Source of the DNA: Mycolicibacterium diernhoferi
Lineage (GTDB): Bacteria; Actinomycetota; Actinomycetes; Mycobacteriales; Mycobacteriaceae
Assembly: GCF_019456655.1 (NCBI RefSeq)
Contig: NZ_CP080332.1
Location: 3,038,001-3,102,000 of the forward strand
Reading direction: 5' to 3'
Length of the DNA: 64,000 nt
The notes under the pieces: generated by a model
What the model was told of the DNA's origin: nothing
The model's database searches: none
The model's input: the letters and a program-made list of their open reading frames with translations, nothing else
Shown here: positions 23,866 through 33,555 of the stretch, piece after piece
How the letters are laid out: the number at the start of each line of letters is the position of its first letter
How positions within the stretch are numbered: position 1 is the stretch's first letter
Made by a program: the position numbers and the translations under genes

Positions 23866-23900
23866 TCGAGGCCCCGGAACCGGTAAGGCACAGTGGACGG

Positions 23901-25307
23901 ATGCGACGTGGACTGGCCCGACCCGGCAACTGGGGGATCTCGGCGCGTTCGGCGTTCGTCGCGGCCAGTGTGGTGTTCGTCGCTCTCGGCGTGACGGGCA
24001 TGGTGCTGGCCGGCGTGCTGTACCGATCGATGCTCAGCGAGGTCGACAATGCCGCCGCGGCGCGGGTGGCCCGGGCTGCGGCGATCATCGCCGCGCGTGG
24101 CCCGGACGGGCTCGATGACACCCTGCTCAGCACGGACTCACGCATCCTGGCGGTCCAGGTGATCGGTGCCGACGGAACCGTGCTCCGCCGGTCCCCGGGG
24201 GCCCCGGCCTCGCCGCTGATCCCGGTGGGAGCGCTCGGGACCGGCCCGCGAATCGGTATGCCCGAGCATGATTCACCCTTCGGCCAGATCCGGTTCAGCG
24301 CGCAGACGATCAGCGGCCCGGACGACGCGCAGTACACGGTGGTGGTCGGGGAGGGCAGCCCGCTGGTGTTGTCCACGGTGGGCACCGTGGTGACCGCGCT
24401 GGCGGTGGCCGCTCCGGTGGTCATCGCGGTGTCGGCGGCCGCGACATACCTGTTGGTGCGCCGGTCGATGCGCTCGGTCGATGACATCCGATCCCGGGTC
24501 GCCGCCATCACCACCTCCGATCTGACCGAACGGGTCCCGGTGCCCGACAGCCGGGACGAGATCGCCGCACTGGCGGTGACGATGAACGAGATGCTGGCCC
24601 GCGTCGAGGCAGGCCATACGGCACAGCAGCGGTTCGTCGGCGACGCCTCCCATGAACTGCGCAGCCCGCTGGCCACCATCATCTCGGCACTGGAGGTCGC
24701 CCAGGCGCACCCGGATCTGCTCAACGCCGATCTGGCCGAGCACACGCTGATGCCCGAGGCGCAGCGGATGCGCTCGCTCATCGACGATCTGCTGTTGCTG
24801 GCCCGCGCCGACGAACAGGGCTGGAACATCCGCCATGACGATGTGGATCTCGACGATCTGGCGGCCGGCGAGATCGAGCGGATCCGGCGCGAGCACGCTC
24901 TGGAGGTGACCGCCACGATCACCCCGGCCCGGGTGACCGGGGACCCGGCGGCGCTGGCCAGGGTGCTGCGCAATCTGCTGGATAACGCTGCGCGGCACGC
25001 AACCTCGGTGATCGAGGTCGACCTGCGCCGCGCCGGTGCCGATGTGGTGCTCATGATCGGCGACGACGGGCCCGGAATACCCGCACCGGACCGGCTCCGG
25101 GTGTTCGACCGCTTCGTGCGTCTGGATGAGGGCCGCTCACGGGGTGCGGGCGGCACCGGTCTGGGGTTGGCGATCGTCTCGGAGATCGTCGCCGCACATC
25201 TCGGGCAGGTGCGCATCGAGGACCGTCCCGGCGGTGGGACGCGTGCGGTGGTTCAGCTGACCGCCGTTGGACTGGCGACCGATCAGTGGTCGGCGGCCAA
25301 CCGGTAG
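23901..25307 (+). CDS. Sensor histidine kinase (HAMP, HisKA, HATPase_c)
   Basis: A 468-residue membrane kinase. TM1 is SAFVAASVVFVALGVTGMVLAGVL, an extracytoplasmic domain of about 110 residues follows, and TM2 is VVTALAVAAPVVIAVSAAATYLLV. Then come HAMP, the phospho-acceptor His251 in DASHELRSPLATI, the N box NLLDNAARHA, G1 GDDGPGIP and G2 GGTGLGLAIV. The signal is unknown. ATG 23901 gives a short basic lead before TM1; an in-frame ATG at 23826 would extend it by 25 residues, over the membrane-protein relic. Its 3' end overlaps the convergent response regulator by 25 bases, so this cognate-looking pair is not an operon. Confidence 0.88.
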   Translation: MRRGLARPGNWGISARSAFVAASVVFVALGVTGMVLAGVLYRSMLSEVDNAAAARVARAAAIIAARGPDGLDDTLLSTDSRILAVQVIGADGTVLRRSPGAPASPLIPVGALGTGPRIGMPEHDSPFGQIRFSAQTISGPDDAQYTVVVGEGSPLVLSTVGTVVTALAVAAPVVIAVSAAATYLLVRRSMRSVDDIRSRVAAITTSDLTERVPVPDSRDEIAALAVTMNEMLARVEAGHTAQQRFVGDASHELRSPLATIISALEVAQAHPDLLNADLAEHTLMPEAQRMRSLIDDLLLLARADEQGWNIRHDDVDLDDLAAGEIERIRREHALEVTATITPARVTGDPAALARVLRNLLDNAARHATSVIEVDLRRAGADVVLMIGDDGPGIPAPDRLRVFDRFVRLDEGRSRGAGGTGLGLAIVSEIVAAHLGQVRIEDRPGGGTRAVVQLTAVGLATDQWSAANR

Positions 25308-25957
25308 CCGACGCCGCGGATGGTCTCGATGGTGCTGGTGCCGAACGGAATATCGATCTTTCGGCGTACGTAGCCGACGTAGACCTCGACGACGTTGTCC
25401 GGCCCGTCGTAGTGGGCGTCCCAGACGTTGTGCAGGATGTCGGCCTTGGTCACGGCGACGTTCTTGTTGCGCATCAGGTACTCCAGTACCCCGTACTCGC
25501 GCGGGGTCAGTGACAGCGCCTTGTCGCCGCGCGCCACGGTGCGCCGGCCCGGGTCCAGCGTGAGGGTGCCGGCGGTGAGCACCGGCGGCGTGTGCGGGGC
25601 CGCCCGCCGGACCAGGGCACGCAGTCGGGCCACCAGGACGATGAACGAGAACGGCTTGGTCAGGTAGTCATCGGCGCCGAGATCGAAGGCGTCGGTCTGG
25701 TCGTACTCGCCGTCCTTGGCGGTCAGCATCAGCACCGGTGTCCACACTTCCCGGGCCCGCATCCGGCGCAGCACCTCGTAGCCGTTGAGACCGGGCAGCA
25801 TGATGTCCAGGACCACGACGTCGAAGTCGTTCTCGGTGGCCTGCCACAAACCGTCGATCCCGTTGGCGGCTTCGACCACGGAGAAGCCTTCGGCGCGTAA
25901 TCCGATGGCAAGGGTGGAACTCAGACGGGGCTCGTCCTCGACGATCAGCACTCTCAT
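25283..25957 (-). CDS. OmpR/PhoB-family response regulator
   Basis: A 224-residue DNA-binding regulator: receiver domain with acidic pocket Glu7/Asp8, phospho-acceptor Asp51 (VVVLDIMLPG), conserved Thr in MLTAKD and Lys in YLTKPF, a short linker, then a winged-helix trans_reg_C domain (LTPREYGVLEYLMRN ... VYVGYVRRKID ... IRGVGYRL). The likely partner is the histidine kinase encoded tail-to-tail. ATG at 25957; the longer frame to 26002 starts with an Arg-rich stretch unlike the family. It could regulate the neighbouring membrane protein or ectoine genes, but no binding site was identified. Confidence 0.9.
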   Translation of the reverse strand: MRVLIVEDEPRLSSTLAIGLRAEGFSVVEAANGIDGLWQATENDFDVVVLDIMLPGLNGYEVLRRMRAREVWTPVLMLTAKDGEYDQTDAFDLGADDYLTKPFSFIVLVARLRALVRRAAPHTPPVLTAGTLTLDPGRRTVARGDKALSLTPREYGVLEYLMRNKNVAVTKADILHNVWDAHYDGPDNVVEVYVGYVRRKIDIPFGTSTIETIRGVGYRLAADH

Positions 25958-26140
25958 AACGTCTCTATGTCTACCGCGTCCGCGCAGAGGTCGGCGCGCC
26001 ACGCTGTTCGCGGTACCCCCATGTCAGGGAGTCAACGATGAACATGAAGGCCAATGCGCGGCGCGCCGACGGTCTGTTGAGCCTGCGTTGACTCCGCACG
26101 CTAGCCCCCGCAACGCCGGTTGGTGCGCAATTCGCAGAAC

Positions 26141-27289
26141 CTATGCATTGCCGGGAACCACCGGGGTTTCGTCGGCCAGTCGATAGCGGTCGCGGGCGTC
26201 GAGGGTGACCCGCAGATCCTGGATCAGCGGGTCGAGGAACTCGGCGCGGTAGTCGCCGTCACCGACGGCCCTGGCACTGATGTACATGAACGTCAATGCG
26301 CCGAGGAACATCGAGATCTGGATCAGCGCCTGGGGGACCGGCAGCGTCATACCCAGCAGATACCCGTCGCTGGAGCCGTTGCGTGTCCACTCCGCCAGCA
26401 GGGCCGGGCTCAACAGGATCAGGCCCAGGACGAAGAAGATGAGCCCGGTCACGATCGCGACCATCAGCACCTGCAGCACCTGCGAGGCCACCAGCACGAA
26501 CACCACGTTGACGCGTTCGATGCGGGTCACCGGTACCCGTTGCTCGGGGGCACGCAGCCCCTCGAACGGGGTGCCCCGCAGACCGGGATCGTCCCCGCTG
26601 GGCCGCTCGGTGGTGGTCAGCATCGGCCGCACCCGTTCGACGGTGGCCGATGTGACGAATGCCACCGCGAGCAGGCCGAGAAAGCCGAGCGCCAACCACA
26701 GCCGGGTGCGGCTGACGAGGGAGGCCATCAGCCACATATAGGTGTTGAAGAAGGCCAGCACGGTCAGCAGCATCACCGGCAGGGCGCGTACGAAGAGGCT
26801 CCCGGCCAGCGCCAGGTTGTGTGCGGTGGCGTCGAGCGCCCAGCCCAGGATCGCCCCCACGCCCGTTGCGGTGAGCGCCAGGATCACCGCGATGACCACC
26901 CCGACGTAGACGAGGTCGATCCCGATCCGCGGGGTGGGCCCGCCGAACACCGCGCCGAGCACCGAGGTCAGCACCGCGACCGCGGCCGCGACCGTCCGGC
27001 TGCGCAGACTGTCCAACCGGCACACCCACCAGCCCACCGCGGCCGCCACCGGCAGCACCAGTACCAGCAGCGCGAGGATGAACCATTCGTCGCGGGTCGG
27101 CTCGCCGGCAATGTCGATGGTGTGTTCGTCGGTGAGCGCCACCACCGCTATCGAGTTGACCATGAATACCGCGAAGGCGGCGAGGGCAGGGGCTGCCCTC
27201 GGCCACAGCCGTCTGGCCAGCGCGCCCGGCGGGAGCACCCCGGGCAGGCCCCGGCGCAGGAACCATGCGTGTGCCTCGATGCGTTGCAC
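26141..27289 (-). CDS. Multi-pass membrane protein of unknown function
   Basis: A 382-residue protein with about eight hydrophobic segments, among them APALAAFAVFMVNSIAVVAL, WFILALLVLVLPVAAAVGWWV, LVYVGVVIAVILALTATGVGA, ALPVMLLTVLAFFNTYMWL, VFVLVASQVLQVLMVAI and QISMFLGALTFMYI. A charged cytosolic loop (VRPMLTTTERPSGDDPGLRG) separates the last two from the rest, and the tail is charged. I do not recognise the family. The GTG at 27289 has AGGAGG six bases upstream and fixes the start; the frame to 27397 lacks one. A truncated relative lies at 23700-23865, so the kinase/regulator pair is bracketed by this gene and its relic. Divergent from ectA. Confidence 0.7.
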   Translation of the reverse strand: MQRIEAHAWFLRRGLPGVLPPGALARRLWPRAAPALAAFAVFMVNSIAVVALTDEHTIDIAGEPTRDEWFILALLVLVLPVAAAVGWWVCRLDSLRSRTVAAAVAVLTSVLGAVFGGPTPRIGIDLVYVGVVIAVILALTATGVGAILGWALDATAHNLALAGSLFVRALPVMLLTVLAFFNTYMWLMASLVSRTRLWLALGFLGLLAVAFVTSATVERVRPMLTTTERPSGDDPGLRGTPFEGLRAPEQRVPVTRIERVNVVFVLVASQVLQVLMVAIVTGLIFFVLGLILLSPALLAEWTRNGSSDGYLLGMTLPVPQALIQISMFLGALTFMYISARAVGDGDYRAEFLDPLIQDLRVTLDARDRYRLADETPVVPGNA

Positions 27290-27627
27290 GACACCTCCTC
27301 TTGGTGGCAGTCGAATGGTAATCACCTCGGCGGCGCGCAGCCGCGCGCCGTGCCGCACAAATATCGCGGGCCGGAAAAGAAAAGCGGCCGAATTCAAGTG
27401 TGACGGGGATCATGGTTTAGATAACGATTCTATAACGGTCAGGTTTGACAGGGGCCTCTGTCAATCACCGCGTTCACGCAGGTGAGTGCCCGATCGGCAG
27501 AAATCACGTCGGCCAGATGTGGCGTGTCACAGCTTGATTCGTAACTTGTGGTCTGGATACGTTCGGCTCACCGAAGACTTGAAACGTAATGAGATCGATG
27601 ACTGCTCGGTGGTGACTTTTACTCAAT
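27290..27627. promoter_or_regulatory. A+T-rich control region of ectABCD, with inverted repeat at 27445-27464
   Basis: A 338-base gap of clearly lower G+C than its surroundings. TTGACAG (27445-27451) and CTGTCAA (27458-27464) form a perfect 7-bp inverted repeat with a six-base spacer. ATAACG occurs twice just before it (27421-27426 and 27432-27437). No convincing -35/-10 pair can be assigned; TTGATT (27533-27538) followed 17 bases later by ATACGT is the best ectA candidate. No ORF with a ribosome-binding site was found. The repeat is a plausible operator. Confidence 0.4.
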
Positions 27628-28185
27628 ATGAACGGCGTACAAAACGCACCGGATACACGTATTCGGGCTCATAAAACTCCGGCGATCGCTACCCAGATCG
27701 CACTACGGCGTCCACGCGGATCCGACGCCATCCCCATTCGCGAGCTGGTGGCCGAAACCGGGGTATTGGATCTCAATTCCACCTATGCATACCTGCTGCT
27801 GGCGACCGATTTCGCCGAGACGTCCATCGTCGCCGAAGTGGCCGGTGACCTGCACGGTTTCATCACCGGATACCAGCCACCGAGCAGGCCCGATGTGCTG
27901 TTCGTCTGGCAGGTGGCGGTTGCCCCTCGCGCCCAGCGCGGCGGCCTGGCCGCGGCGATGTTGGACAGCCTGGTCGCACACGTCCGGTCCCAGCGCGGAC
28001 ATGCACCGCTGACCGTCGAGGCCACCGTCGCGCCGGGCAATGCGAGTTCGCGGGCCTTCTTCGGTGCGTTCGCTCGCCGTCACGGCGTGCCGCTGCGCGA
28101 ACATCCGCACTTCACCGCTGCCCAGCTCGATCCCGATCAGGCGCACGAGGACGAACCGCTGCTGCGGATCGGCCCGCTCGCCTGA
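27628..28185 (+). CDS. ectA: L-2,4-diaminobutyrate N-acetyltransferase EctA
   Basis: A 185-residue GNAT acetyltransferase, second step of ectoine synthesis: diaminobutyrate plus acetyl-CoA gives N-gamma-acetyl-diaminobutyrate. Family blocks: VLDLNSTYAYLLLATDFAE, GFITGYQPPSRPDVLFVWQVAV and the acetyl-CoA loop RAQRGGLAAAMLDSL, then EATVAPGNASSRAFFGAFARRHG. ATG 27628 is the only in-frame start but has no clear ribosome-binding site, and the first 25 residues are not conserved-looking. First gene of ectABCD, 49 bases before ectB. Confidence 0.93.
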   Translation: MNGVQNAPDTRIRAHKTPAIATQIALRRPRGSDAIPIRELVAETGVLDLNSTYAYLLLATDFAETSIVAEVAGDLHGFITGYQPPSRPDVLFVWQVAVAPRAQRGGLAAAMLDSLVAHVRSQRGHAPLTVEATVAPGNASSRAFFGAFARRHGVPLREHPHFTAAQLDPDQAHEDEPLLRIGPLA

Positions 28186-28234
28186 GCACCCCACCCTGTT
28201 TCCCGTCACGCCGAAATCCCTTGGAGGACATCCC

Positions 28235-29530
28235 TTGTTGCTCGACACGCCCCTGACAGCCGCCACCGGCCCGATTGAGGACGATCTGCCGGCGGTGTTC
28301 TCCGCGGTGGAATCGGAGGTCCGCAGCTACTGCCGTGGCTGGCCGACCATCCTGGCCACCGCCAAGGACTCCTGGGTCACCGACACCGAGGGCCGTCGCT
28401 ACCTGGACTTCTTCGCCGGCGCGGGAGCATTGAACTACGGGCACAACAACGATCAGCTCAAGAGCGCTCTGCTGGACTACCTCAGCGGCGACGGCATCGT
28501 GCACTCGCTGGACATCGCCACGACGGCCAAACAGAACTTCCTGGAGACCTTCGACCGACTCATCCTCAAGCCCCGCGGGCTGGACTACAAGGTCCAATTC
28601 CCGGGGCCGACCGGGACGAACTCCGTCGAGGCCGCCTTGAAGCTCGCCCGCAAGGTGACCAGCCGCGAGTCGATCATCAGTTTCACCAATGCATTTCACG
28701 GGATGACGTTGGGTTCGCTCTCGGTGACCGGTAACTCGATGAAGCGGGCCGGCGCGGGCATACCGCTGGTGCACGCCACCCCGATGCCCTATGACAACTA
28801 CTTCGGCGGTGTCACCGAGGACTTCCATTGGTTCGAGCGCGTTCTCGACGATTCGGGCAGCGGCCTGAACCGGCCGGCAGCGGTGATCGTCGAGACCGTG
28901 CAGGGTGAGGGCGGACTCAACGTGGCCCGCCTGGAGTGGCTGCAGGAACTGGCGAACCTGTGCCGCAAGCGCGACATCCTGCTGATCGTCGACGACGTTC
29001 AGATGGGTTGCGGCCGCACCGGTGAGTTCTTCAGCTTCGAGGCCGCCGGCATCGTCCCCGATATCGTGACCCTGTCGAAGTCGATCAGCGGCTACGGCCT
29101 GCCGATGGCGCTGACGCTGTTCCGACCCGACCTCGACGTCTGGGCGCCGGGGGAGCACAACGGAACGTTCCGGGGCCACAACCCCGCCTTCGTCACCGCC
29201 ACGAAGGCGCTCGAACTTTATTGGGAAAAGCCCACATTCGCCGCCGAGACGGCCGAGAAGGGCCTGCTGCTGCGGGCCGGCCTCGACGAGATCGCGGCGG
29301 CGTACGACGGTGTGTCGGCGCGCGGCAGGGGGATGGCCCAGGGCTTGATGTTCACCGACGCCGACCTCGCCGCCGACGTGTGCCGCAGCGCCTTCGAACG
29401 CGGCGCGTTGATGGAGACCAGCGGACCGTCCGACGAGGTCGTCAAGCTTCTGCCCCCGTTGACCACGTCGCGCTCGGATCTGGAGGCCGGCCTGCAGATC
29501 CTGGCCGAATCCGTTGCCGCGACCGTCTAG
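28235..29530 (+). CDS. ectB: Diaminobutyrate-2-oxoglutarate transaminase EctB
   Basis: A 431-residue class III PLP aminotransferase making L-2,4-diaminobutyrate from aspartate-semialdehyde and glutamate, the first ectoine step. It shows FFAGAGALNYGHNN, FPGPTGTNSVEAALKLARK, AFHGMTLGSLSVTGN, VETVQGEGGLN, DDVQMGCGRTGEFFSFE and the PLP lysine Lys282 in TLSKSISGYG. The start is TTG 28235, seven bases after TTGGAGGAC; no ATG or GTG is available between the ribosome-binding site and the conserved N terminus. The longer frame from 28040 lies over ectA and is not real. Confidence 0.94.
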   Translation: MLLDTPLTAATGPIEDDLPAVFSAVESEVRSYCRGWPTILATAKDSWVTDTEGRRYLDFFAGAGALNYGHNNDQLKSALLDYLSGDGIVHSLDIATTAKQNFLETFDRLILKPRGLDYKVQFPGPTGTNSVEAALKLARKVTSRESIISFTNAFHGMTLGSLSVTGNSMKRAGAGIPLVHATPMPYDNYFGGVTEDFHWFERVLDDSGSGLNRPAAVIVETVQGEGGLNVARLEWLQELANLCRKRDILLIVDDVQMGCGRTGEFFSFEAAGIVPDIVTLSKSISGYGLPMALTLFRPDLDVWAPGEHNGTFRGHNPAFVTATKALELYWEKPTFAAETAEKGLLLRAGLDEIAAAYDGVSARGRGMAQGLMFTDADLAADVCRSAFERGALMETSGPSDEVVKLLPPLTTSRSDLEAGLQILAESVAATV

Positions 29531-29565
29531 CCACCGACCGGCCCGACAAGGGAAAGAGGTACCCA

Positions 29566-29954
<389 letters not shown>

Positions 29955-29958
<4 letters not shown>

Positions 29959-30899
29959 GCGAGGCTTGCGGAGCGAGCATGAGCGCACTGCAGCAGCAGG
30001 TCCACGATCCGTACCCGACCCGCCTCGAGCACGCCATCACCCCGATCGAACGCATCGAGCCGACGGTGTGGGGCGATGACGGCAGCGGTCCGCTCGGCGC
30101 GGCCGAACTGAACGACTTTGCCGCACAGGGCTATCTGGTCCGCCCGGACACCGTCGACAGCGATGCGTTGGGACCGCTGGGAAACGAACTGGAAAGGCTG
30201 GCGGCCGAGCTCGACAGCGACGACCCCCGGGTCATCAGGGAACCCGGCGGTTCGATCCGGTCGATCTTCGCGCCCCACCTGCTGAGCACGCTGGTCGCCG
30301 GCGTCGTGCAGCTGGACACCGTGCTGCCGGTCGCCCGTCAACTCCTCGGCGGTGACGTCTACATCCACCAGGCGCGGATCAACCTGATGCCGGCGTTCAC
30401 CGGTACCGGTTTCTACTGGCACTCCGATTTCGAGACCTGGCACGCCGAGGACGGCATGCCGCAGATGCGCGCGGTGTCCTGCTCCATCGCGCTGACCGAG
30501 AACTATCCGTACAACGGCTCGCTGATGGTGATCCCGGGATCGCACCGCACCTTCTATCCGTGTGTCGGCGCCACCCCGGACAACCACCACAGTTCCTCGC
30601 TGGTGGCCCAGCGGTTCGGGGTGCCCGACCAGAACACCCTGACCAAGGCCGTGGATGCCGACGGGATCGACCAGTTCACCGGACCGGCCGGGTCCGCGCT
30701 GTGGTTCGACTGCAATCTGCTGCACGGCTCGGGCTCCAACATCACCCCACTGCCGCGATCCAACGTCTTCCTGGTGTTCAACTCGGTCGACAATCAGCTC
30801 GGCGCGCCGTACGCCGCGGCCGGCATCCGCCCGGAGTACCTGGCGGCCCGGCGCACCCGCTCTCTCGGGCTCCCGGCGTCGCGCGCCCAGTGCTGCTGA
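29955..30899 (+). CDS. ectD: Ectoine 5-hydroxylase EctD
   Basis: A 314-residue non-haem Fe(II)/2-oxoglutarate dioxygenase converting ectoine to 5-hydroxyectoine. The iron triad is His156, Asp158 (FYWHSDFETWH) and His257 (LLHGSGSNIT). The ectoine-site loop RINLMPAFTGTGFYWHSD and the TENYPYNGSLMVIPGSH block are typical of EctD. Two in-frame starts exist: ATG 29955 (overlapping the ectC stop) and ATG 29979, both followed by AGCG, giving MSEACGASMSAL. The first eight codons look like a duplicated start. Dop starts 34 bases after the stop. Confidence 0.94.
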
Positions 30900-30933
30900 T
30901 CACGGCCTTTACCACGTCCCCTAGGCTGACCCC

Positions 30934-32442
30934 ATGCAACGGATTATCGGCACCGAGGTCGAGTACGGCATCTCCTCGCCGTCGGACCCCACGGCCAATC
31001 CGATCCTGACGTCCACTCAGGCGGTACTGGCCTACGCGGCGGCCGCCGGGCTGCAGCGCGCCAAGCGCACCCGGTGGGACTACGAGGTCGAGTCCCCACT
31101 GCGCGACGCCCGTGGCTTCGATCTGTCCCGGTCCTCGGGTCCGGCGCCGATCATCGACGCCGACGAGGTCGGTGCGGCGAACATGATCCTGACCAATGGG
31201 GCCCGCCTCTACGTCGATCACGCGCACCCGGAGTACTCGGCGCCCGAGGTCACCGACCCGATGGACGCGGTGATCTGGGACAAGGCCGGCGAGCGTGTCA
31301 TGGAGGCCGCGGCCCGGCACGTGGCCAGCGTCCCCGGCGCGATCAAGCTGCAGCTGTACAAGAACAACGTGGACGGCAAGGGCGCGTCCTACGGCACGCA
31401 CGAGAACTACCTGATGTCGCGTCAGACTCCGTTCTCCTCGGTCATCGCCGGGTTCACCCCGTTCCTGGTGTCGCGCCAGGTGGTCACCGGGTCCGGGCGG
31501 GTCGGGATCGGACCCTCCGGCGACGAACCCGGTTTCCAGCTGTCCCAGCGCGCCGACTACATCGAGGTCGAGGTCGGCCTGGAGACCACCCTCAAGCGCG
31601 GCATCATCAACACCCGCGACGAACCGCACGCCGACGCCGACAAGTACCGCCGGCTGCACGTCATCATCGGTGACGCCAACCTCGCCGAGACCTCGACCTA
31701 CCTCAAGGTGGGCACCAGTTCACTGGTGCTGGACCTGATCGAGGAGGGACCGGCTTTCGGCCTGGATCTGTCCGACCTGGCACTGGCCCGGCCGGTACAC
31801 GCCGTGCACGTGATCAGCCGCGACCCGTCGCTGCGGGCCACCGTGGCACTTGCCGACGGCCGCGAACTGACCGCCCTTGCGCTGCAACGGATCTACCTCG
31901 ACCGGGTGGCCAAGCTGGTGGACGCCCGCGATCCCGATCCGCGGGCCGAGCACGTGCTGGAGACCTGGGCCCACGTGCTCGATCTGCTCGAGCGCGACCC
32001 GATGGAGTGCGCGGAGATCCTGGACTGGCCCGCCAAGCTGCGGCTGCTGGAGGGCTTCCGGCAGCGGGAGAACCTCAGCTGGAATGCGCCGCGCCTGCAC
32101 CTGGTCGATCTGCAGTACTCGGACGTGCGCCTCGACAAGGGCCTCTACAACCGGCTGGTGGCGCGCGGCTCGATGCAGCGTCTGGTCACCGAGCAGGAGG
32201 TGCTCGACGCGGTCGACAACCCGCCGACGGACACCCGGGCCTACTTCCGGGGCGAATGCCTGCGTCGGTTCGGCGCGGATATCGCCGCGGCGAGCTGGGA
32301 CTCGGTGATCTTCGACCTCGGCGGGGATTCGCTCGTCCGGATTCCCACCCTGGAGCCGCTGCGGGGGAGCAAGGCACACGTCGGTGCGCTGCTGGATTCG
32401 GTGAACAGTGCGGTCGAACTGGTGGAGCAGCTCACCACATAA
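30934..32442 (+). CDS. dop: Deamidase/depupylase of Pup, Dop
   Basis: A 502-residue carboxylate-amine ligase fold enzyme. It deamidates the C-terminal Gln of Pup to Glu, allowing PafA to use it, and cleaves Pup from substrates. Catalytic region: GTEVEYG (Glu8, Glu10), nucleophile Asp95 in [32 protein letters not shown] and [22 protein letters not shown]. The loop [18 protein letters not shown] between helix 1 and the core is the Dop-specific insertion absent from PafA. The length matches M. tuberculosis Dop. It is 34 bases after ectD and 73 bases before pup. Confidence 0.97.
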   Translation: MQRIIGTEVEYGISSPSDPTANPILTSTQAVLAYAAAAGLQRAKRTRWDYEVESPLRDARGFDLSRSSGPAPIIDADEVGAANMILTNGARLYVDHAHPEYSAPEVTDPMDAVIWDKAGERVMEAAARHVASVPGAIKLQLYKNNVDGKGASYGTHENYLMSRQTPFSSVIAGFTPFLVSRQVVTGSGRVGIGPSGDEPGFQLSQRADYIEVEVGLETTLKRGIINTRDEPHADADKYRRLHVIIGDANLAETSTYLKVGTSSLVLDLIEEGPAFGLDLSDLALARPVHAVHVISRDPSLRATVALADGRELTALALQRIYLDRVAKLVDARDPDPRAEHVLETWAHVLDLLERDPMECAEILDWPAKLRLLEGFRQRENLSWNAPRLHLVDLQYSDVRLDKGLYNRLVARGSMQRLVTEQEVLDAVDNPPTDTRAYFRGECLRRFGADIAAASWDSVIFDLGGDSLVRIPTLEPLRGSKAHVGALLDSVNSAVELVEQLTT

Positions 32443-32515
32443 GCTTCGCTATCCCCGGCAGGGACGATGTTGACCGGTAGTGTGAAAGAACTGGACGAGC
32501 AATCAGGAGGCAGCG

Positions 32516-32710
32516 ATGGCTCAGGAGCAGACCAAGCGCGGCGGTGGCGGCGGCGAGGACGACGACGCCGGCGGCCCGACGGCAGCCGGGCAGGAGCGTC
32601 GCGAGAAGCTGGCCGAGGAGACCGACGATCTGCTCGATGAGATTGACGACGTCCTGGAAGAGAACGCCGAGGACTTCGTGCGCGCGTATGTCCAAAAGGG
32701 TGGCCAGTGA
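32516..32710 (+). CDS. pup: Prokaryotic ubiquitin-like protein Pup
   Basis: A 64-residue, largely disordered modifier. The C-terminal half [23 protein letters not shown] region folds on the Mpa coiled coil, and the chain ends GGQ, so Dop must deamidate the final Gln before PafA ligates it to lysines. A Gly/Asp-rich N terminus ([15 protein letters not shown]) serves as the unfolding initiator. AGGAGG precedes the ATG by six bases. Its TGA overlaps the prcB start (GTGA). Confidence 0.98.
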   Translation: MAQEQTKRGGGGGEDDDAGGPTAAGQERREKLAEETDDLLDEIDDVLEENAEDFVRAYVQKGGQ

Positions 32711-33555
32711 CGGCCTGGTCAAATAAGCCTTTCGCCGATTCGCTCGATCTCACATCACCCCATCTGAACCTGTCCTCCTTCTCGGATTTCCTGAGCAGGC
32801 AGGCCCCGGAGCTGCTGCCGGGCGGTGTCTCGCACGCCGCCGCCGGCGGTGTGGAACTGGCTCACGGCACCACGATCGTGGCGCTGAAGTATCCCGGGGG
32901 CGTGCTGATCGCGGGTGACCGGCGGGCGACGCAGGGACACATGATCGCGAGTCGCGACGTCCAGAAGGTGCACATCGCCGACGATTACGCGGCCACCGGC
33001 ATCGCCGGCACCGCCGCGATCGCCGTCGAATTCGCCCGGCTGTACGCCGTCGAGCTCGAGCACTACGAGAAGGTCGAGGGTGTCCCGCTGACCTTCCGCG
33101 GCAAGGTCAACCGCCTCGCCACCATGGTGCGCGGGAACCTCGGTGCGGCGCTTCAGGGATTCGTCGCGTTGCCGCTGCTGGTCGCCTTCGACGTCGACGC
33201 CGCCGATCCGGTCAGCGCTGGGCGCATCGTGTCCTTCGACGCGGCCGGTGGCTGGAACATCGAGGAGGAGGGCTACCAGGCGGTGGGTTCGGGATCGCTG
33301 TTCGCGAAGTCGTCCATCAAGAAGCTCTATCCGCAGGTCACCGATGCCGAGACCGCGCTGAAGGCGGCCATCGAGGCGCTGTATGACGCTGCCGACGACG
33401 ACGCCGCCACCGGTGGACCGGATCTGGTCCGCGGCATCTATCCGACCGCCGTGCTGATCGGCGCCGACGGCGCCGAGGAAGTGACCGAGGCGAGGATTGC
33501 CGAGTTGGCCCGCGAGGTCATCGAGCACCGGACCCGCACGGACGGGAACGGCTGA
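32707..33555 (+). CDS. prcB: Proteasome subunit beta PrcB
   Basis: A 282-residue Ntn-hydrolase that forms the inner catalytic rings of the 20S proteasome. The first 54 residues are a propeptide ending ...VELAHG; autocleavage exposes Thr55 ([11 protein letters not shown]), the nucleophile. Lys and Asp partners are in [23 protein letters not shown] start overlapping the pup stop. Stop overlaps the prcA ATG (TGATG), consistent with stoichiometric synthesis. Confidence 0.97.
   Translation: MTAWSNKPFADSLDLTSPHLNLSSFSDFLSRQAPELLPGGVSHAAAGGVELAHGTTIVALKYPGGVLIAGDRRATQGHMIASRDVQKVHIADDYAATGIAGTAAIAVEFARLYAVELEHYEKVEGVPLTFRGKVNRLATMVRGNLGAALQGFVALPLLVAFDVDAADPVSAGRIVSFDAAGGWNIEEEGYQAVGSGSLFAKSSIKKLYPQVTDAETALKAAIEALYDAADDDAATGGPDLVRGIYPTAVLIGADGAEEVTEARIAELAREVIEHRTRTDGNG

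Noticed and set aside
23826..23900. The upstream ATG of the histidine kinase (25 extra residues)
   Set aside because: No ribosome-binding site, the extension lies over the membrane-protein relic, and ATG 23901 gives a normal short lead before the first membrane helix.
26038..26091. A 17-codon ORF (MNMKANARRADGLLSLR) with AGGGAG before it, possibly a leader peptide
   Set aside because: No plus-strand gene follows for about 1.5 kb, and the peptide has no run of regulatory codons. Likely chance.
27486..27674. A 62-codon plus-strand ORF in the ectA upstream region
   Set aside because: No ribosome-binding site, it overlaps ectA in another frame, and the product has no recognisable feature.
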